DNA of 64,000 bases, from positions 124,001 to 188,000 of the forward strand of contig JBFWNG010000004.1 of assembly GCA_050251195.1 (NCBI GenBank), in the 5' to 3' direction. Every line of letters starts with the position of its first letter. Within the stretch, counting starts at the first letter, position 1. Made by a program: the position numbers and the translations under genes. Shown here in pieces: positions 34,053 to 42,563 of the stretch. Under the pieces are notes generated by a model. It was not told where the DNA came from. It ran no database searches and saw nothing but the letters and a program-made list of their open reading frames with translations. The DNA comes from JBFWNG01 sp050251195. GTDB lineage: Bacteria; Bdellovibrionota_B; Oligoflexia; Oligoflexales; Oligoflexaceae.

Positions 34053-34069
34053 GATAATATTAAATTATC
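34053..34069. promoter_or_regulatory. AT-rich inverted repeat, possible operator
   Basis: GATAAT-ATTAA-ATTATC forms a 6-bp perfect inverted repeat with a 5-bp centre. Its GATAAT half could be a -10 box for the + strand gene. No confident -35 was found. Confidence 0.3.
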
Positions 34070-34076
34070 GTCATGC

Positions 34077-34126
34077 CCAGCGCGCACGCGTTCTTGTCGG
34101 AGATCCCCGACGCGCCTCGGCGCTGG
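34077..34126 (+). promoter_or_regulatory. Structured leader before the sigma-like gene
   Basis: CCAGCGC (34077-34083) pairs with GCGCTGG (34120-34126), closing a region that contains a second stem, GTCGG (34096-34100) with CCGAC (34107-34111). The outer stem ends only 17 bp before the ATG at 34143, leaving AAGGA free in the remaining AATTAAGGATGCTCTT. No U-run follows, so it resembles a translational control structure more than a terminator. Confidence 0.45.
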
Positions 34127-34142
34127 AATTAAGGATGCTCTT

Positions 34143-34580
34143 ATGCAACAACGCGGTTACAACCAGGCCCTCGCTACTTTTTTTCTAGAAAAGTTGTGCA
34201 ATGAAGCTGACAGCGTGTACAAGCTTGGCTATGCCATAACGCTTGGTAAGCAGTCAGCGTATGAATGCCTGAGAACAACGTACGCGTCGTTGATGGATCG
34301 TCTTTCTAAACTCATGTCAAAGAATAGCGACGAATTGCGGATAGATCTATTGGAGGCCTGCTGGGCGTCTCACAAATCCAAGAGTGCTAAAGGCGAAGAT
34401 AAGTCCAAGCTTTCAACTTTTTTGGGAACGCTCTCAACGGACGAAAGAGCCGCTTTGATCATGGTCGATGGGGCCGTTTTACTGCCCGAAGAAGCGGCAA
34501 AGGTAATAGGCTGCGATGAAGTGGAAATTCGAAAAACTTTAGCAAAGGCTCGTCAGGCGTTGATAAAGAAGTTCAGTTAG
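34143..34580 (+). CDS. Short sigma-70/ECF-like regulator
   Basis: A 145-residue protein with ECF sigma features. A region-2-like N-terminus (NEADSVYKLGYAITLGKQSAYECL) lies about 18 residues in, and a region-4-like helix-turn-helix occupies the end (STDERAALIMVDGAVLLPEEAAKVIGC and VEIRKTLAKARQALIKKF). It is shorter than most ECF factors. Just downstream lies a protein with one membrane helix like an anti-sigma factor, which supports the call. AAGGA precedes the ATG. DNA-binding specificity is unknown. Confidence 0.65.
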   Translation: MQQRGYNQALATFFLEKLCNEADSVYKLGYAITLGKQSAYECLRTTYASLMDRLSKLMSKNSDELRIDLLEACWASHKSKSAKGEDKSKLSTFLGTLSTDERAALIMVDGAVLLPEEAAKVIGCDEVEIRKTLAKARQALIKKFS

Positions 34581-34597
34581 ATTTTAAGGAGCGGTGC

Positions 34598-35455
34598 ATG
34601 GCAAACGCAAATGAACTCAATGACAACGATTTTTTCTACGCGTATATGGCGGAATATCTCGACGAAGCATTGAGCGGAGACAAGAAGAGACGCTACGAAC
34701 AAATCGTAAAGTCAAAACCTAGCGCAGAGGCCGAATTTGAACAGTTTACAAATGCGCGCGGTAATTTGCAGGTAGACCTCGAGCAATTCCAGGTCGACGA
34801 ACGTCAATTGCATGAACTTCACAATCTTGTCGAGACTGACGCTGCGCGCGTGGCGCACGAAAATAAGGATATTGAAGTTGTCGGCAGCAAAGTATTCCTC
34901 CACAACACGTTTCGAAGACTCGTGGTATTGGGAATAATGGGCGCACTTGGATGGGGGATATATTCGTACCTAAAACCGCCTGCGCCGCAAGTATTCGATC
35001 CGATAGAAGCACTTGTCTACGAAGCGCTAGCCATGGAAGAAAATCCGGCGGGGCGCATCGACCTCCCGACGGCAAGCGAGGAGGAAGTTCATGACTATAT
35101 CAACAACTATCCAGACCTGGGATTTAAGTTGCCTCAGCTGTCAAAACTGCCCGAGTCGTGGCAGCTCGACGGCGGATCCGTCATCGATTACGATGTCGCC
35201 AAAATTGCCGTTCTGATGTACACAAATCCTGTTTCGAAAGAGAACGCTTTTGTGTTTGCATACAAAGGCAAGCTTTCGGATTTACCGAAGGCAGAACCAG
35301 GAAATCATCAAGGGCTTGTTTATCAAACATATGCTTCCTCTAAAGTGAACGTTGTTACGTGGCAGATGTCCGATCAATTGGTCGGTATGATAGTTGGCCA
35401 CAGGGCGGCACCGGATTTGGCAGCTCTCGCATCTATGGTTTCCGCGTCCCATTAG
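34598..35455 (+). CDS. Putative membrane-anchored anti-sigma factor
   Basis: A 285-residue protein with an acidic cytoplasmic N-terminus of about 105 residues (FFYAYMAEYLDEALSGDKKR resembles the anti-sigma first helix), one transmembrane helix near residues 107-127 (LVVLGIMGALGWGIYSYL), and a periplasmic domain of about 155 residues without cysteines. There is no HxxxCxxC zinc motif, so it would be a non-zinc anti-sigma factor. It starts 17 bp after the sigma-like gene. The periplasmic domain (KLPESWQLDGGS, VLMYTNP) could sense an envelope signal. Inference from topology and neighbour. Confidence 0.6.
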   Translation: MANANELNDNDFFYAYMAEYLDEALSGDKKRRYEQIVKSKPSAEAEFEQFTNARGNLQVDLEQFQVDERQLHELHNLVETDAARVAHENKDIEVVGSKVFLHNTFRRLVVLGIMGALGWGIYSYLKPPAPQVFDPIEALVYEALAMEENPAGRIDLPTASEEEVHDYINNYPDLGFKLPQLSKLPESWQLDGGSVIDYDVAKIAVLMYTNPVSKENAFVFAYKGKLSDLPKAEPGNHQGLVYQTYASSKVNVVTWQMSDQLVGMIVGHRAAPDLAALASMVSASH

Positions 35456-35461
35456 GAAAGA

Positions 35462-36490
35462 GTGGCGTCCTTGCGCAAAATTCTTTTGATCCAGTTAAGG
35501 CAGCTGGGCGATATCCTGCTGACAACTCCCTGCATTCGCGAAATAAAACGACAAGAACCAAACAGTCACGTTGCTTTCCTAAGCCATCCCATGGGAAAAA
35601 AAATCCTTAGTCAAAACCCCTATGTCGACGAAAGTTACTACGTTGGCACCGAATCGGTTAAAGAGCAGCTTGCGATCTGGAGAACGATTCGCGCCAAAAA
35701 ATATGACATTGTGATAGATTTTATGAATAACCCACGTAGCGCCGCCATCACATGGTTCTCGGCCGCGGATATGAGGGTTGCCTTCTCATCCAAAAGATTT
35801 TTCTGCTACAACCGTCGGCTCCCGCGCGGCGAGAATCCCGAATACATCGTCCGAGAGAAATTTCGTTTGCTAGAAATTTGCGGCTTCGCACCTGGAGACG
35901 TAAGCTTGACGTTACCCTGGTTTGAGACCGATACGAGACCCTTGATGCAACTCCTTGGCGGTCAAAGCCCGTTTCGCGATGCTGCGTTCCGCGTTGTATT
36001 TAGTCCGACGCATCGTCGAGCCAACCGCCGATGGCCCCTTGACCTTTATACCAAGCTTGCCGACCGCCTTGTGGAGGATCTGCGTGCGGAGATTGTATGG
36101 ATATGGGGACCTGGCGAGGAAGAAGTCGTGCGTGAGGCCGCATCCCGTTGTCGATTTCCCACCATCGTCTCTCCCGCAACAAGTTTTCGGGAGATGGCCG
36201 CCATTGTCGCCAACTGTGATCTCTTTGTCGGCAATTCCAACGGACCGAGTCACGTTGCTGTGGCTGTAGGCATTCCTTCGTTGCAGCTTCATGGTCCGAC
36301 CGACCCGATATCGTGGTCACCCATGACGGGAATTCACGACGCGCTTTCCTCTAAGGGGAGCCCGATGTCAGAGATTTCGGTGGACGACGTACTCGATCGG
36401 CTAAACAACAAGATGAGACCGATTGTGGCGCGACAAAGAGACCTTCGCAAAGATCAGGTTCGTATAGCTTGGAATCAAAAGGGGCGCTGA
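35462..36490 (+). CDS. Family 9 glycosyltransferase (heptosyltransferase-like)
   Basis: GT9-fold enzyme of 342 residues, similar to ADP-heptose:LPS heptosyltransferases. Visible landmarks are the N-terminal ILLIQLRQLGDILLTTPCIREI, an FSPTHRRANRRWPLD nucleotide-sugar loop, and the C-terminal FVGNSNGPSHVAVAVGIPS with PTDPISWSP. The GTG start follows AGGAAAGA and lies 6 bp after the anti-sigma-like stop, so all three genes may be co-transcribed. Which core sugar it adds cannot be told from sequence. Confidence 0.88.
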   Translation: MASLRKILLIQLRQLGDILLTTPCIREIKRQEPNSHVAFLSHPMGKKILSQNPYVDESYYVGTESVKEQLAIWRTIRAKKYDIVIDFMNNPRSAAITWFSAADMRVAFSSKRFFCYNRRLPRGENPEYIVREKFRLLEICGFAPGDVSLTLPWFETDTRPLMQLLGGQSPFRDAAFRVVFSPTHRRANRRWPLDLYTKLADRLVEDLRAEIVWIWGPGEEEVVREAASRCRFPTIVSPATSFREMAAIVANCDLFVGNSNGPSHVAVAVGIPSLQLHGPTDPISWSPMTGIHDALSSKGSPMSEISVDDVLDRLNNKMRPIVARQRDLRKDQVRIAWNQKGR

Positions 36491-36603
36491 AGCCGTTCTC
36501 ATGAACACATTTGCGAATTGTAGCCCCTGCCACTAGGAACTTGAAACTCCTACCTCGAAGCGCTATGATTCCGAACACCGATTAGGGCAGGAGAAGCTAA
36601 AGA

Positions 36604-36810
36604 ATGATTCCATTTCGGGTTTTTGACCGATCAACGAAGCACATGTGGCAAATTATCAATTACCACCCGGACAATAGCGGCGGCCATTACCTTGCAGCCC
36701 GCGAAGACGACGGCGACAACGACGGCGACATAGAACTCATCCCCGCGCAGAACCTGAAGAAAATGAAATTTGTGGACTTCATCGACGAAGTTGAGCCGTA
36801 CAGCGAATAA
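36604..36810 (+). CDS. Small acidic protein, unknown
   Basis: A 68-residue soluble protein with no recognised family. It has an aromatic, basic start (FRVFDRSTKHMWQIINYHP), an acidic middle (REDDGDNDGDIEL) and an amphipathic end (LKKMKFVDFIDEVEP). A good ribosome site (GGAGAAG) precedes the ATG, and the codon pattern looks like its neighbours. It is convergent with the MFS carrier, whose stop lies 8 bp away. Probably a real gene, function open. Confidence 0.55.
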   Translation: MIPFRVFDRSTKHMWQIINYHPDNSGGHYLAAREDDGDNDGDIELIPAQNLKKMKFVDFIDEVEPYSE

Positions 36811-36818
36811 CAAGGAAA

Positions 36819-38111
36819 CTAAGATCTCTTTGCTTCACGGATTCCTTTCTCAACGTCAACCTTGTTGAGAAATGCCATTCCAGTCACGAAGAGTCCAATC
36901 ACCAAAAGGATTCCGTAGCGGCTGCTGCCGAGTCCTTGCGCCGCGATTGCAAACAGCAACGGGCCGATAATTCCCGCGAACTTCGAACTGAAGCTAAAGA
37001 ATCCGAAAAACTCGCAACTCTGTTCTTTTGGGATCATTGAAGAATAGAGCGATCGGCTGAGGGCTTGAGATGCTCCTTGGACTGCACTGATTCCTGCGGC
37101 AAGAAGCCAAAAATGCCACGCCTTTGTCATAAAATAGCCAAGGACGGAAATCGCGATATACCCTAATAGCGTAATGTCGATTCCCTTCTTGACGCCGAGT
37201 CGCTTGCAAAGACTGCAGAACATAAACGTTGCAGGAAAACCTAAAAATTGGACCAACAGGACTGCGCCGATGAGATCGTCTTTGCCGATGCCGATTTCCG
37301 CTCCGTAAATCGTCGCCATTTTTATAATGGTGCCGATGCCGTCGCTATAAAGCCAGAACGCGATGAGAAACCTGAACGCTTCGGGGTAAGATCGGAGTTT
37401 TCGAAACGAACTAGCGAAGCCGCCGAAGATATTTTTCGCCGCATCCCAAAAGCTTACTTGTTCCATGGAGGAAGGTGATTCAGGCTCGTCAATGAAAAGA
37501 ATTGGAATCGTGAAGACAAGCCACCACAGCGATACGCTGGCGAAAGAGGCCTTTACCGCAACTATCACAGAAGGCATGCCGAAAAGTTCGGGTTTGGTAA
37601 TCCATGCGATATTCAGAGCCAATAAGATGCCGCCGCCCAAGTAGCCGAGGCCATATCCCGCGATCGAAACGTTGTGAACTTCTTCCTCATTGGCGATGTG
37701 AGGCAACAGAGCTTCGTAGCAAACCGTTGCAAGTCCAAATGCTGTAAGTCCGATGACATAAAGAAGCGAGATGACAAACCAGTCTCCCTCCTTCCCGAAA
37801 CACATAAGACCCGTCGCCACGACGCCCATAGCCGTAAACACCATCAGAAGGGGCTTTTTGAGACGGCGCTGATCTGCCCATGCCCCAAGCGCGGGGCTGA
37901 GGATCGCCGTGAACAGCAGTCCTAGGGTTGAGCTATACGCCCAGTATGCCGTCCTAAGGTGCGGCTCAAGGTTCTTTGCATAATACTCTGAGTAAAATAT
38001 CGGAAGAACCGCTACCATGACGGTGGTGGCAAAGGCCGAGTTTCCGACGTCGTACAGAGCCCAATACAGATGAGATCGCTTGCCTAAGCCGACTTTTGAC
38101 CAGAAATTCAT
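36819..38111 (-). CDS. UMF1/Atg22-type MFS transporter
   Basis: An inner-membrane carrier of 430 residues with about twelve hydrophobic helices. The N-terminal YWALYDVGNSAFATTVM and the ILSPALGAWADQRRLKKPLL loop match the UMF1 (vacuole effluxer Atg22-like) branch. Bacterial members are poorly characterised, so the substrate is unknown. It is transcribed alone, divergently from the gene at 38262. Confidence 0.85.
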   Translation of the reverse strand: MNFWSKVGLGKRSHLYWALYDVGNSAFATTVMVAVLPIFYSEYYAKNLEPHLRTAYWAYSSTLGLLFTAILSPALGAWADQRRLKKPLLMVFTAMGVVATGLMCFGKEGDWFVISLLYVIGLTAFGLATVCYEALLPHIANEEEVHNVSIAGYGLGYLGGGILLALNIAWITKPELFGMPSVIVAVKASFASVSLWWLVFTIPILFIDEPESPSSMEQVSFWDAAKNIFGGFASSFRKLRSYPEAFRFLIAFWLYSDGIGTIIKMATIYGAEIGIGKDDLIGAVLLVQFLGFPATFMFCSLCKRLGVKKGIDITLLGYIAISVLGYFMTKAWHFWLLAAGISAVQGASQALSRSLYSSMIPKEQSCEFFGFFSFSSKFAGIIGPLLFAIAAQGLGSSRYGILLVIGLFVTGMAFLNKVDVEKGIREAKRS

Positions 38112-38181
38112 CCTTTAACCACCGGTAATTACGAATATTTAATCATCAGAATTGCTTTTACAGTTTTACGGGGCTTTTTTC

Positions 38182-38209
38182 TTTACAGTTGCTTCGTTTT
38201 ATATAGAAT
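38182..38209 (+). promoter_or_regulatory. Promoter of the 38262 gene
   Basis: TTTACA (38182-38187) and TAGAAT (38204-38209) are spaced 16 bp apart, 53 bp upstream of the TTG start. The spacer is AT-rich. Reasonable sigma70-type match. Confidence 0.5.
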
Positions 38210-38261
38210 ACCCTACCTTGGTAAGTGTTTAAAAGCATTTGCTGTTAGCAGGAGAAGTGGA

Positions 38262-38915
38262 TTGAAGCCAGCTAGGTTTTTTTCAGCAACGGCGGAACTC
38301 GTGACGGACTTTACTGAAAGTCTGTTGCTTTTTATTTGTTATCTAGCCTCCTTTCCCCTGATGCTCTTGATGAGTTACGAAAGCCTCGGTCGCGGACTTC
38401 GGTATGTGCGTTTTCTTTTGCCGCGAGGTTTCTTGGCTGCTTTAGCGCGGGCAAAGCTTGATGCGAAATTCGGTAACTATGAGCGTTCTGCGATTATTGT
38501 GAATCATATTGCGACCCAGTTCGAAAAAACATCCAAAGCGAAGACGAAAGATGAAGCTTTTAAAATGGCGATCATCGATCTGTACACATTTCTTTTGCAG
38601 CTCTATCTCTTGGGTGGGCATATCGAAGGCGCCACTCAAGTTGTTGTTCGGGCGCGCGACTTTTTAGGTATAGCTTATCTTCCGCAGTATCCGGATTTTG
38701 ACTTTCGAACGGCGCAGATCGTTAAGGCAGGTATCGCCGCTGGACGCCTTCTCGAGGACGGCGGGCTTGCGACTTTGTTTGTTAAGCAAGGTGAAACCCC
38801 TATTGTTACGGGTGCAACCCGCAAAAACGTTCCGACAAAGAAGCCGCAGCTGGCGCCGCATAAGAAATCGAGAACCAACGCTAAGATTATTCCTTTTCCG
38901 ATTAAGGAAATTTAG
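38262..38915 (+). CDS. Membrane-associated protein, unknown function
   Basis: A 217-residue protein of no recognised family. A hydrophobic stretch at about residues 18-40 (LLLFICYLASFPLMLLM) could be one membrane helix or hairpin. The rest is helical with TPR-like spacing (FGNYERSAIIVNHIATQFE, IIDLYTFLLQLYLLGGHIEGA), ending in a basic tail (KKPQLAPHKKSR) and IIPFPIKEI. The start is TTG, justified by AGGAGAAG at about 38249-38256 and a promoter at 38182. The next operon starts 75 bp downstream. Confidence 0.6.
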   Translation: MKPARFFSATAELVTDFTESLLLFICYLASFPLMLLMSYESLGRGLRYVRFLLPRGFLAALARAKLDAKFGNYERSAIIVNHIATQFEKTSKAKTKDEAFKMAIIDLYTFLLQLYLLGGHIEGATQVVVRARDFLGIAYLPQYPDFDFRTAQIVKAGIAAGRLLEDGGLATLFVKQGETPIVTGATRKNVPTKKPQLAPHKKSRTNAKIIPFPIKEI

Positions 38916-38990
38916 CAGCCTAAACGACACGATTGCTTTTCCTGAAATTTACCGTAGAATAGTCCTCACTTCCATAGTTGTGGTGCGGTA

Positions 38991-40769
38991 TTGAAAACTG
39001 ACGATCCGAACTATTATCATAAAATAGTCGACTGCCAATGGGCTTGCCCGGCACATACCAACGTTCCCGAATATATCCGGCTGATAGCCGACAAACGTTA
39101 CAGCGAAGCCTACTTATTGAATCGCAAGTCTAACGTTTTTCCTGGCATTTTGGGCCGAGTTTGTGATCGGCCTTGCGAACCCGCATGCCGTCGCGGGCGT
39201 TTGCAAAATGAAAAGCCTGTGGCAATTTGCCGGCTCAAACGCGTTGCTGCCGACTATAAACAGGATATTTCACAATATCTTCCACCTGTTCCTCCTAAGA
39301 AAAATGGAAAGAAAGTAGCGCTTATCGGCGCCGGACCGGCGTCCCTTACTGTTGCGAACGACCTCTTACCGCTCGGCTATGATTTGACGTTGTTCGAAAA
39401 AGAAACTCTTGCCGGCGGCGCGATGCGCGCGTCAGTGCCCTTGTTCCGCCTTCCAAAAAAAGTTCTCGATGAGGAAATTGGCTATATCATCGATCGAGGG
39501 GTGAAGGCCGTTTTCAATCATCCCGTGAAAAGTCTCAAGACCCTCGCCGACGAGTATGATGCCGTTTTTGTCGGATCAGGCGCTCCGCTTGGCAGAGATC
39601 TCGTTTTGCCGGGACGAAAAGAAGGTGCCGCCGGCATCTTCGTCGGGCTTGATTGGTTAGCGTCGATCGCCTTCGAACATACATCGAAAATAGGGAAGGA
39701 AGTTATTGTCATTGGCGGGGGCAATACCGCAATGGACTGCTGCCGCAGTGCATTGCGACTTGGCGCAAAAAACGTAAATGTCATCGCTCCCGAGGCATTC
39801 TCGGAGATGCTCGCTTCTGAATGGGAAAAAGAAGATGCCGTCGAAGAGGGCGTGAAATTTAAGAACAATCTATTACCCGAAAAATACGAAGTCAAAGACG
39901 GAAAGCTTGTTGGAATTTGGTTTCAGCCTCTCATTCGCTGTTATGACGAAAAGAAGCATTGGAATCCCATCAAGGACGAATCTAAAGGCCTGGAGTTCGT
40001 CCCTTGCGATGCGGTCGTCCTAGCTATTGGCCAGAACACAGCTTTCCCGTTCATTGAGCGCGATATGGGCGTCGAGTTTAGCAAAAACGACCGTCCGATT
40101 GTTGATACGACGACGATGGGATGCAGCCATCCTAAAGTATTCTTTGGCGGCGACGCGGCATTTGGTCCAAAAAATATCATTTGGGCCGTCGCGCACGGAC
40201 ACGAAGCGGCTTTGTCTATTCACTTGGCTCTGTCCGGCAAGGACGTCAAAGCGCGTCCGCCGCAATCTATGCAACTTGTCAGCCAGAAAATGGGCATTCA
40301 TGAATGGAGTTATGATAATGACATCGCTGCTTACAACAGGACTTCAATGCCGCACGTTGCGTTGGGAGAGCGATTTCAAAAAATCGAGAAAGAAGTCGAA
40401 CTCGGATTCGACGAAAAATTAGCGTTTAAGGAAGCAGAGCGTTGTCTCAATTGCGACGTTCAAACCGTTTTTACGGAAAAGCAGTGCATAGAATGCGACG
40501 CTTGTATCGATATTTGTCCCGTCGATTGCCTCTCTATTACAGCGAACGGGGATGAAGGAGATATCGTTAAGCGAATAAACGCGCCTTATCTGAACAAAGA
40601 GCAGCATTTATACGTGTCTCAGCCTCTGAAAGACACCGCGCGGGTCATGGTCAAAGACGAGAACCTTTGCTTGCATTGCGGTCTCTGCGCGGAACGATGC
40701 CCGACCGGTGCATGGGACATGCAAAAGTTCGCGTTGAATCTGCCTCAGGCGGTGAACAGTAATGGCTAA
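38991..40769 (+). CDS. GltD/NfnB-like FAD oxidoreductase fused to a 2x[4Fe-4S] ferredoxin domain
   Basis: A 592-residue flavoprotein. The N-terminus has cysteines typical of GltD-type proteins (CQWACPAHTNVPEYI and CDRPCEPACRRG) for Fe-S clusters. An FAD-binding GAGPASLTVA lies near residue 113, and an NAD(P)H-binding VIGGGNTAMDCCRSAL near 243. The C-terminal 100 residues carry two ferredoxin motifs, CIECDACIDICP and CLHCGLCAERCP. It should pass electrons between NAD(P)H and ferredoxin-type carriers. The korA start lies inside its last 8 bp, so it is probably the electron-transfer partner of the downstream oxidoreductase. The TTG start has a poor ribosome site. Confidence 0.88.
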   Translation: MKTDDPNYYHKIVDCQWACPAHTNVPEYIRLIADKRYSEAYLLNRKSNVFPGILGRVCDRPCEPACRRGRLQNEKPVAICRLKRVAADYKQDISQYLPPVPPKKNGKKVALIGAGPASLTVANDLLPLGYDLTLFEKETLAGGAMRASVPLFRLPKKVLDEEIGYIIDRGVKAVFNHPVKSLKTLADEYDAVFVGSGAPLGRDLVLPGRKEGAAGIFVGLDWLASIAFEHTSKIGKEVIVIGGGNTAMDCCRSALRLGAKNVNVIAPEAFSEMLASEWEKEDAVEEGVKFKNNLLPEKYEVKDGKLVGIWFQPLIRCYDEKKHWNPIKDESKGLEFVPCDAVVLAIGQNTAFPFIERDMGVEFSKNDRPIVDTTTMGCSHPKVFFGGDAAFGPKNIIWAVAHGHEAALSIHLALSGKDVKARPPQSMQLVSQKMGIHEWSYDNDIAAYNRTSMPHVALGERFQKIEKEVELGFDEKLAFKEAERCLNCDVQTVFTEKQCIECDACIDICPVDCLSITANGDEGDIVKRINAPYLNKEQHLYVSQPLKDTARVMVKDENLCLHCGLCAERCPTGAWDMQKFALNLPQAVNSNG

Positions 40770-42561
40770 TTTTGGCGTAAATGATTTCGTCGTGCGGTTT
40801 GCGAATGTCAACGGAACAGGATCCGCAACGGCAAACTCCCTTGTTGCAAAAACGATATTCCGCATGGGCGTTCCCATTGGTCCTAAGAATATGTTTCCGT
40901 CCAATATCCAAGGCCTCCCGACATGGTACGAAATAAGAATCAACGGCCAAGGATTTACTGGCCGTCGCGGCGGAGTCGATCTCATGATCGCTATGAATGC
41001 CCAAACCATGGCCCAAGACACCAAAGACGTGGTGAGTGGCGGCTATCTTCTCTATGACTCGACGAAGCCGTTACGGGCTGAACAGCGCCGTTCCGATATC
41101 AACTATATTGAGCTGCCGATTACGGACTTATGTCGCGACGCCTTTACCGATCCGCGACATAGAACGCTTCTTAAAAATATCGTATACGTTGGTGGGCTCT
41201 GCGCTCTTTTGGACCTCGACGAGGACATTGTAGCGGGCTTGCTGTTCGAGCAGATCGGCAAAAAAAAGGCCCTTTATGAAATGAATCTCCAGGCGCTAGC
41301 CTCGGGGCGCGACTATGCGCGCAAGAATTTCGACTGCCCCTTGCCTTTCAAGGTCAAGAAAGAAACGAAGCTCACCGACGGCATGATTCTCATGGAAGGC
41401 AACGAAGCGTGCGGTTTGGGTTGCGTTTATGCTGGAGCAACTGTTGCCGCATGGTATCCCATCACGCCTTCGACATCTCTCGTGGACGGCTTTTCAAAGT
41501 TTTGCCAACGGTTCCGGGTTGATGAAAACGCTCAAGAGAAGAACTACGCGATTGTTCAAGCAGAGGACGAAATAGCGGCGATTGGAATGGTCGTCGGCGC
41601 CAACTGGATGGGGTCTCGAGCTTTTACCGCGACGAGCGGACCAGGTGTTTCTCTCATGAACGAGTACCTGGGATTTGCCTACTACGCGGAAATACCGACC
41701 GTGCTCTTTAATATCCAACGCGTGGGTCCTTCGACCGGAATGCCGACAAGAACTCAACAGCCCGACATCTTAAGTGCTGCATTCGCCTCGCACGGCGACA
41801 CGAAGCACATTTTATTGTTTCCCGCTAATCCCAACGAGTGTTTCGACTTTAGTCGCATTGCGTTTAACTTATCCGACAAGTACCAAACACCAGTGATCGT
41901 CATGTCGGATCTCGAGTTGGGAATGAACGAGTTCATGGCCCCGAAACTGCAACTTGGTTCCATCCCCTTGGATCGAGGCAAAGTTCTAAGCAAGGACGGC
42001 TTGGACAAACTGACGAAACCTTACTATCGATATGAAGACCTAGACGGGGATGGAGTTCCCTATCGAACACTTCCTTACACTCATCCTTCGAAGGGTGCAA
42101 ATCTCACACGCGGTTCAGGGCATGATCGCTACGGTCGCTACACGGAAGACCCTGACCTTTACCAGGACAACGTCGACCGCATTCTGCGAAAGTTTTATAA
42201 TTCGCGCCAAGATTCGCCAGCGCCTGTCACGCGCAAAGCGTCCAAGGCGCAAGTTGGAATCGTTTGTGTCGGCGTAGTGGAAGAGCCGCTCAAAGAAGCG
42301 TTGGCGATCTTAGAGAAAGAGAACGTCCAACTGGACTTTATGCGCATCCGAAGCTTCCCGTTCCACGACGAAGTGAAGGATTTTTTACAGAATCATAAAC
42401 AAGTGATCGTCTTGGATCAGAATCGTGATGGCCAGCTTCGCTCTCTTCTTCTCATCGAATGCGAAGTCAATCCCGATAAATTGAAATCGATTAAGAGCTA
42501 TGGCGGTATGCCGGCGACAGCATTAGAGCTCGTGAGCAAAATTAGGGAAACGGGGATATAG
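40762..42561 (+). CDS. korA: 2-oxoacid:acceptor oxidoreductase, fused gamma-alpha subunit
   Basis: Subunit of a KorAB/2-oxoglutarate-type ferredoxin oxidoreductase, 599 residues. Residues 1 to about 190 are the gamma domain (FANVNGTGSATANSLVAK, MFPSNIQGLPTWYEIR). The alpha (PYR) domain starts at EGNEACGLGCVYAGATVAAW and shows YPITPSTSL, VQAEDEIAAIGMVVGANW and TATSGPGVSLMNEYLG. The gene overlaps the flavoprotein by 8 bp and korB follows after 2 bp. 2-oxoglutarate is the likeliest substrate from architecture, but pyruvate or branched oxoacids are not excluded. Such enzymes act reversibly with CoA and ThDP. Confidence 0.9.
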   Translation: MANFGVNDFVVRFANVNGTGSATANSLVAKTIFRMGVPIGPKNMFPSNIQGLPTWYEIRINGQGFTGRRGGVDLMIAMNAQTMAQDTKDVVSGGYLLYDSTKPLRAEQRRSDINYIELPITDLCRDAFTDPRHRTLLKNIVYVGGLCALLDLDEDIVAGLLFEQIGKKKALYEMNLQALASGRDYARKNFDCPLPFKVKKETKLTDGMILMEGNEACGLGCVYAGATVAAWYPITPSTSLVDGFSKFCQRFRVDENAQEKNYAIVQAEDEIAAIGMVVGANWMGSRAFTATSGPGVSLMNEYLGFAYYAEIPTVLFNIQRVGPSTGMPTRTQQPDILSAAFASHGDTKHILLFPANPNECFDFSRIAFNLSDKYQTPVIVMSDLELGMNEFMAPKLQLGSIPLDRGKVLSKDGLDKLTKPYYRYEDLDGDGVPYRTLPYTHPSKGANLTRGSGHDRYGRYTEDPDLYQDNVDRILRKFYNSRQDSPAPVTRKASKAQVGIVCVGVVEEPLKEALAILEKENVQLDFMRIRSFPFHDEVKDFLQNHKQVIVLDQNRDGQLRSLLLIECEVNPDKLKSIKSYGGMPATALELVSKIRETGI

Positions 42562-42563
42562 AT

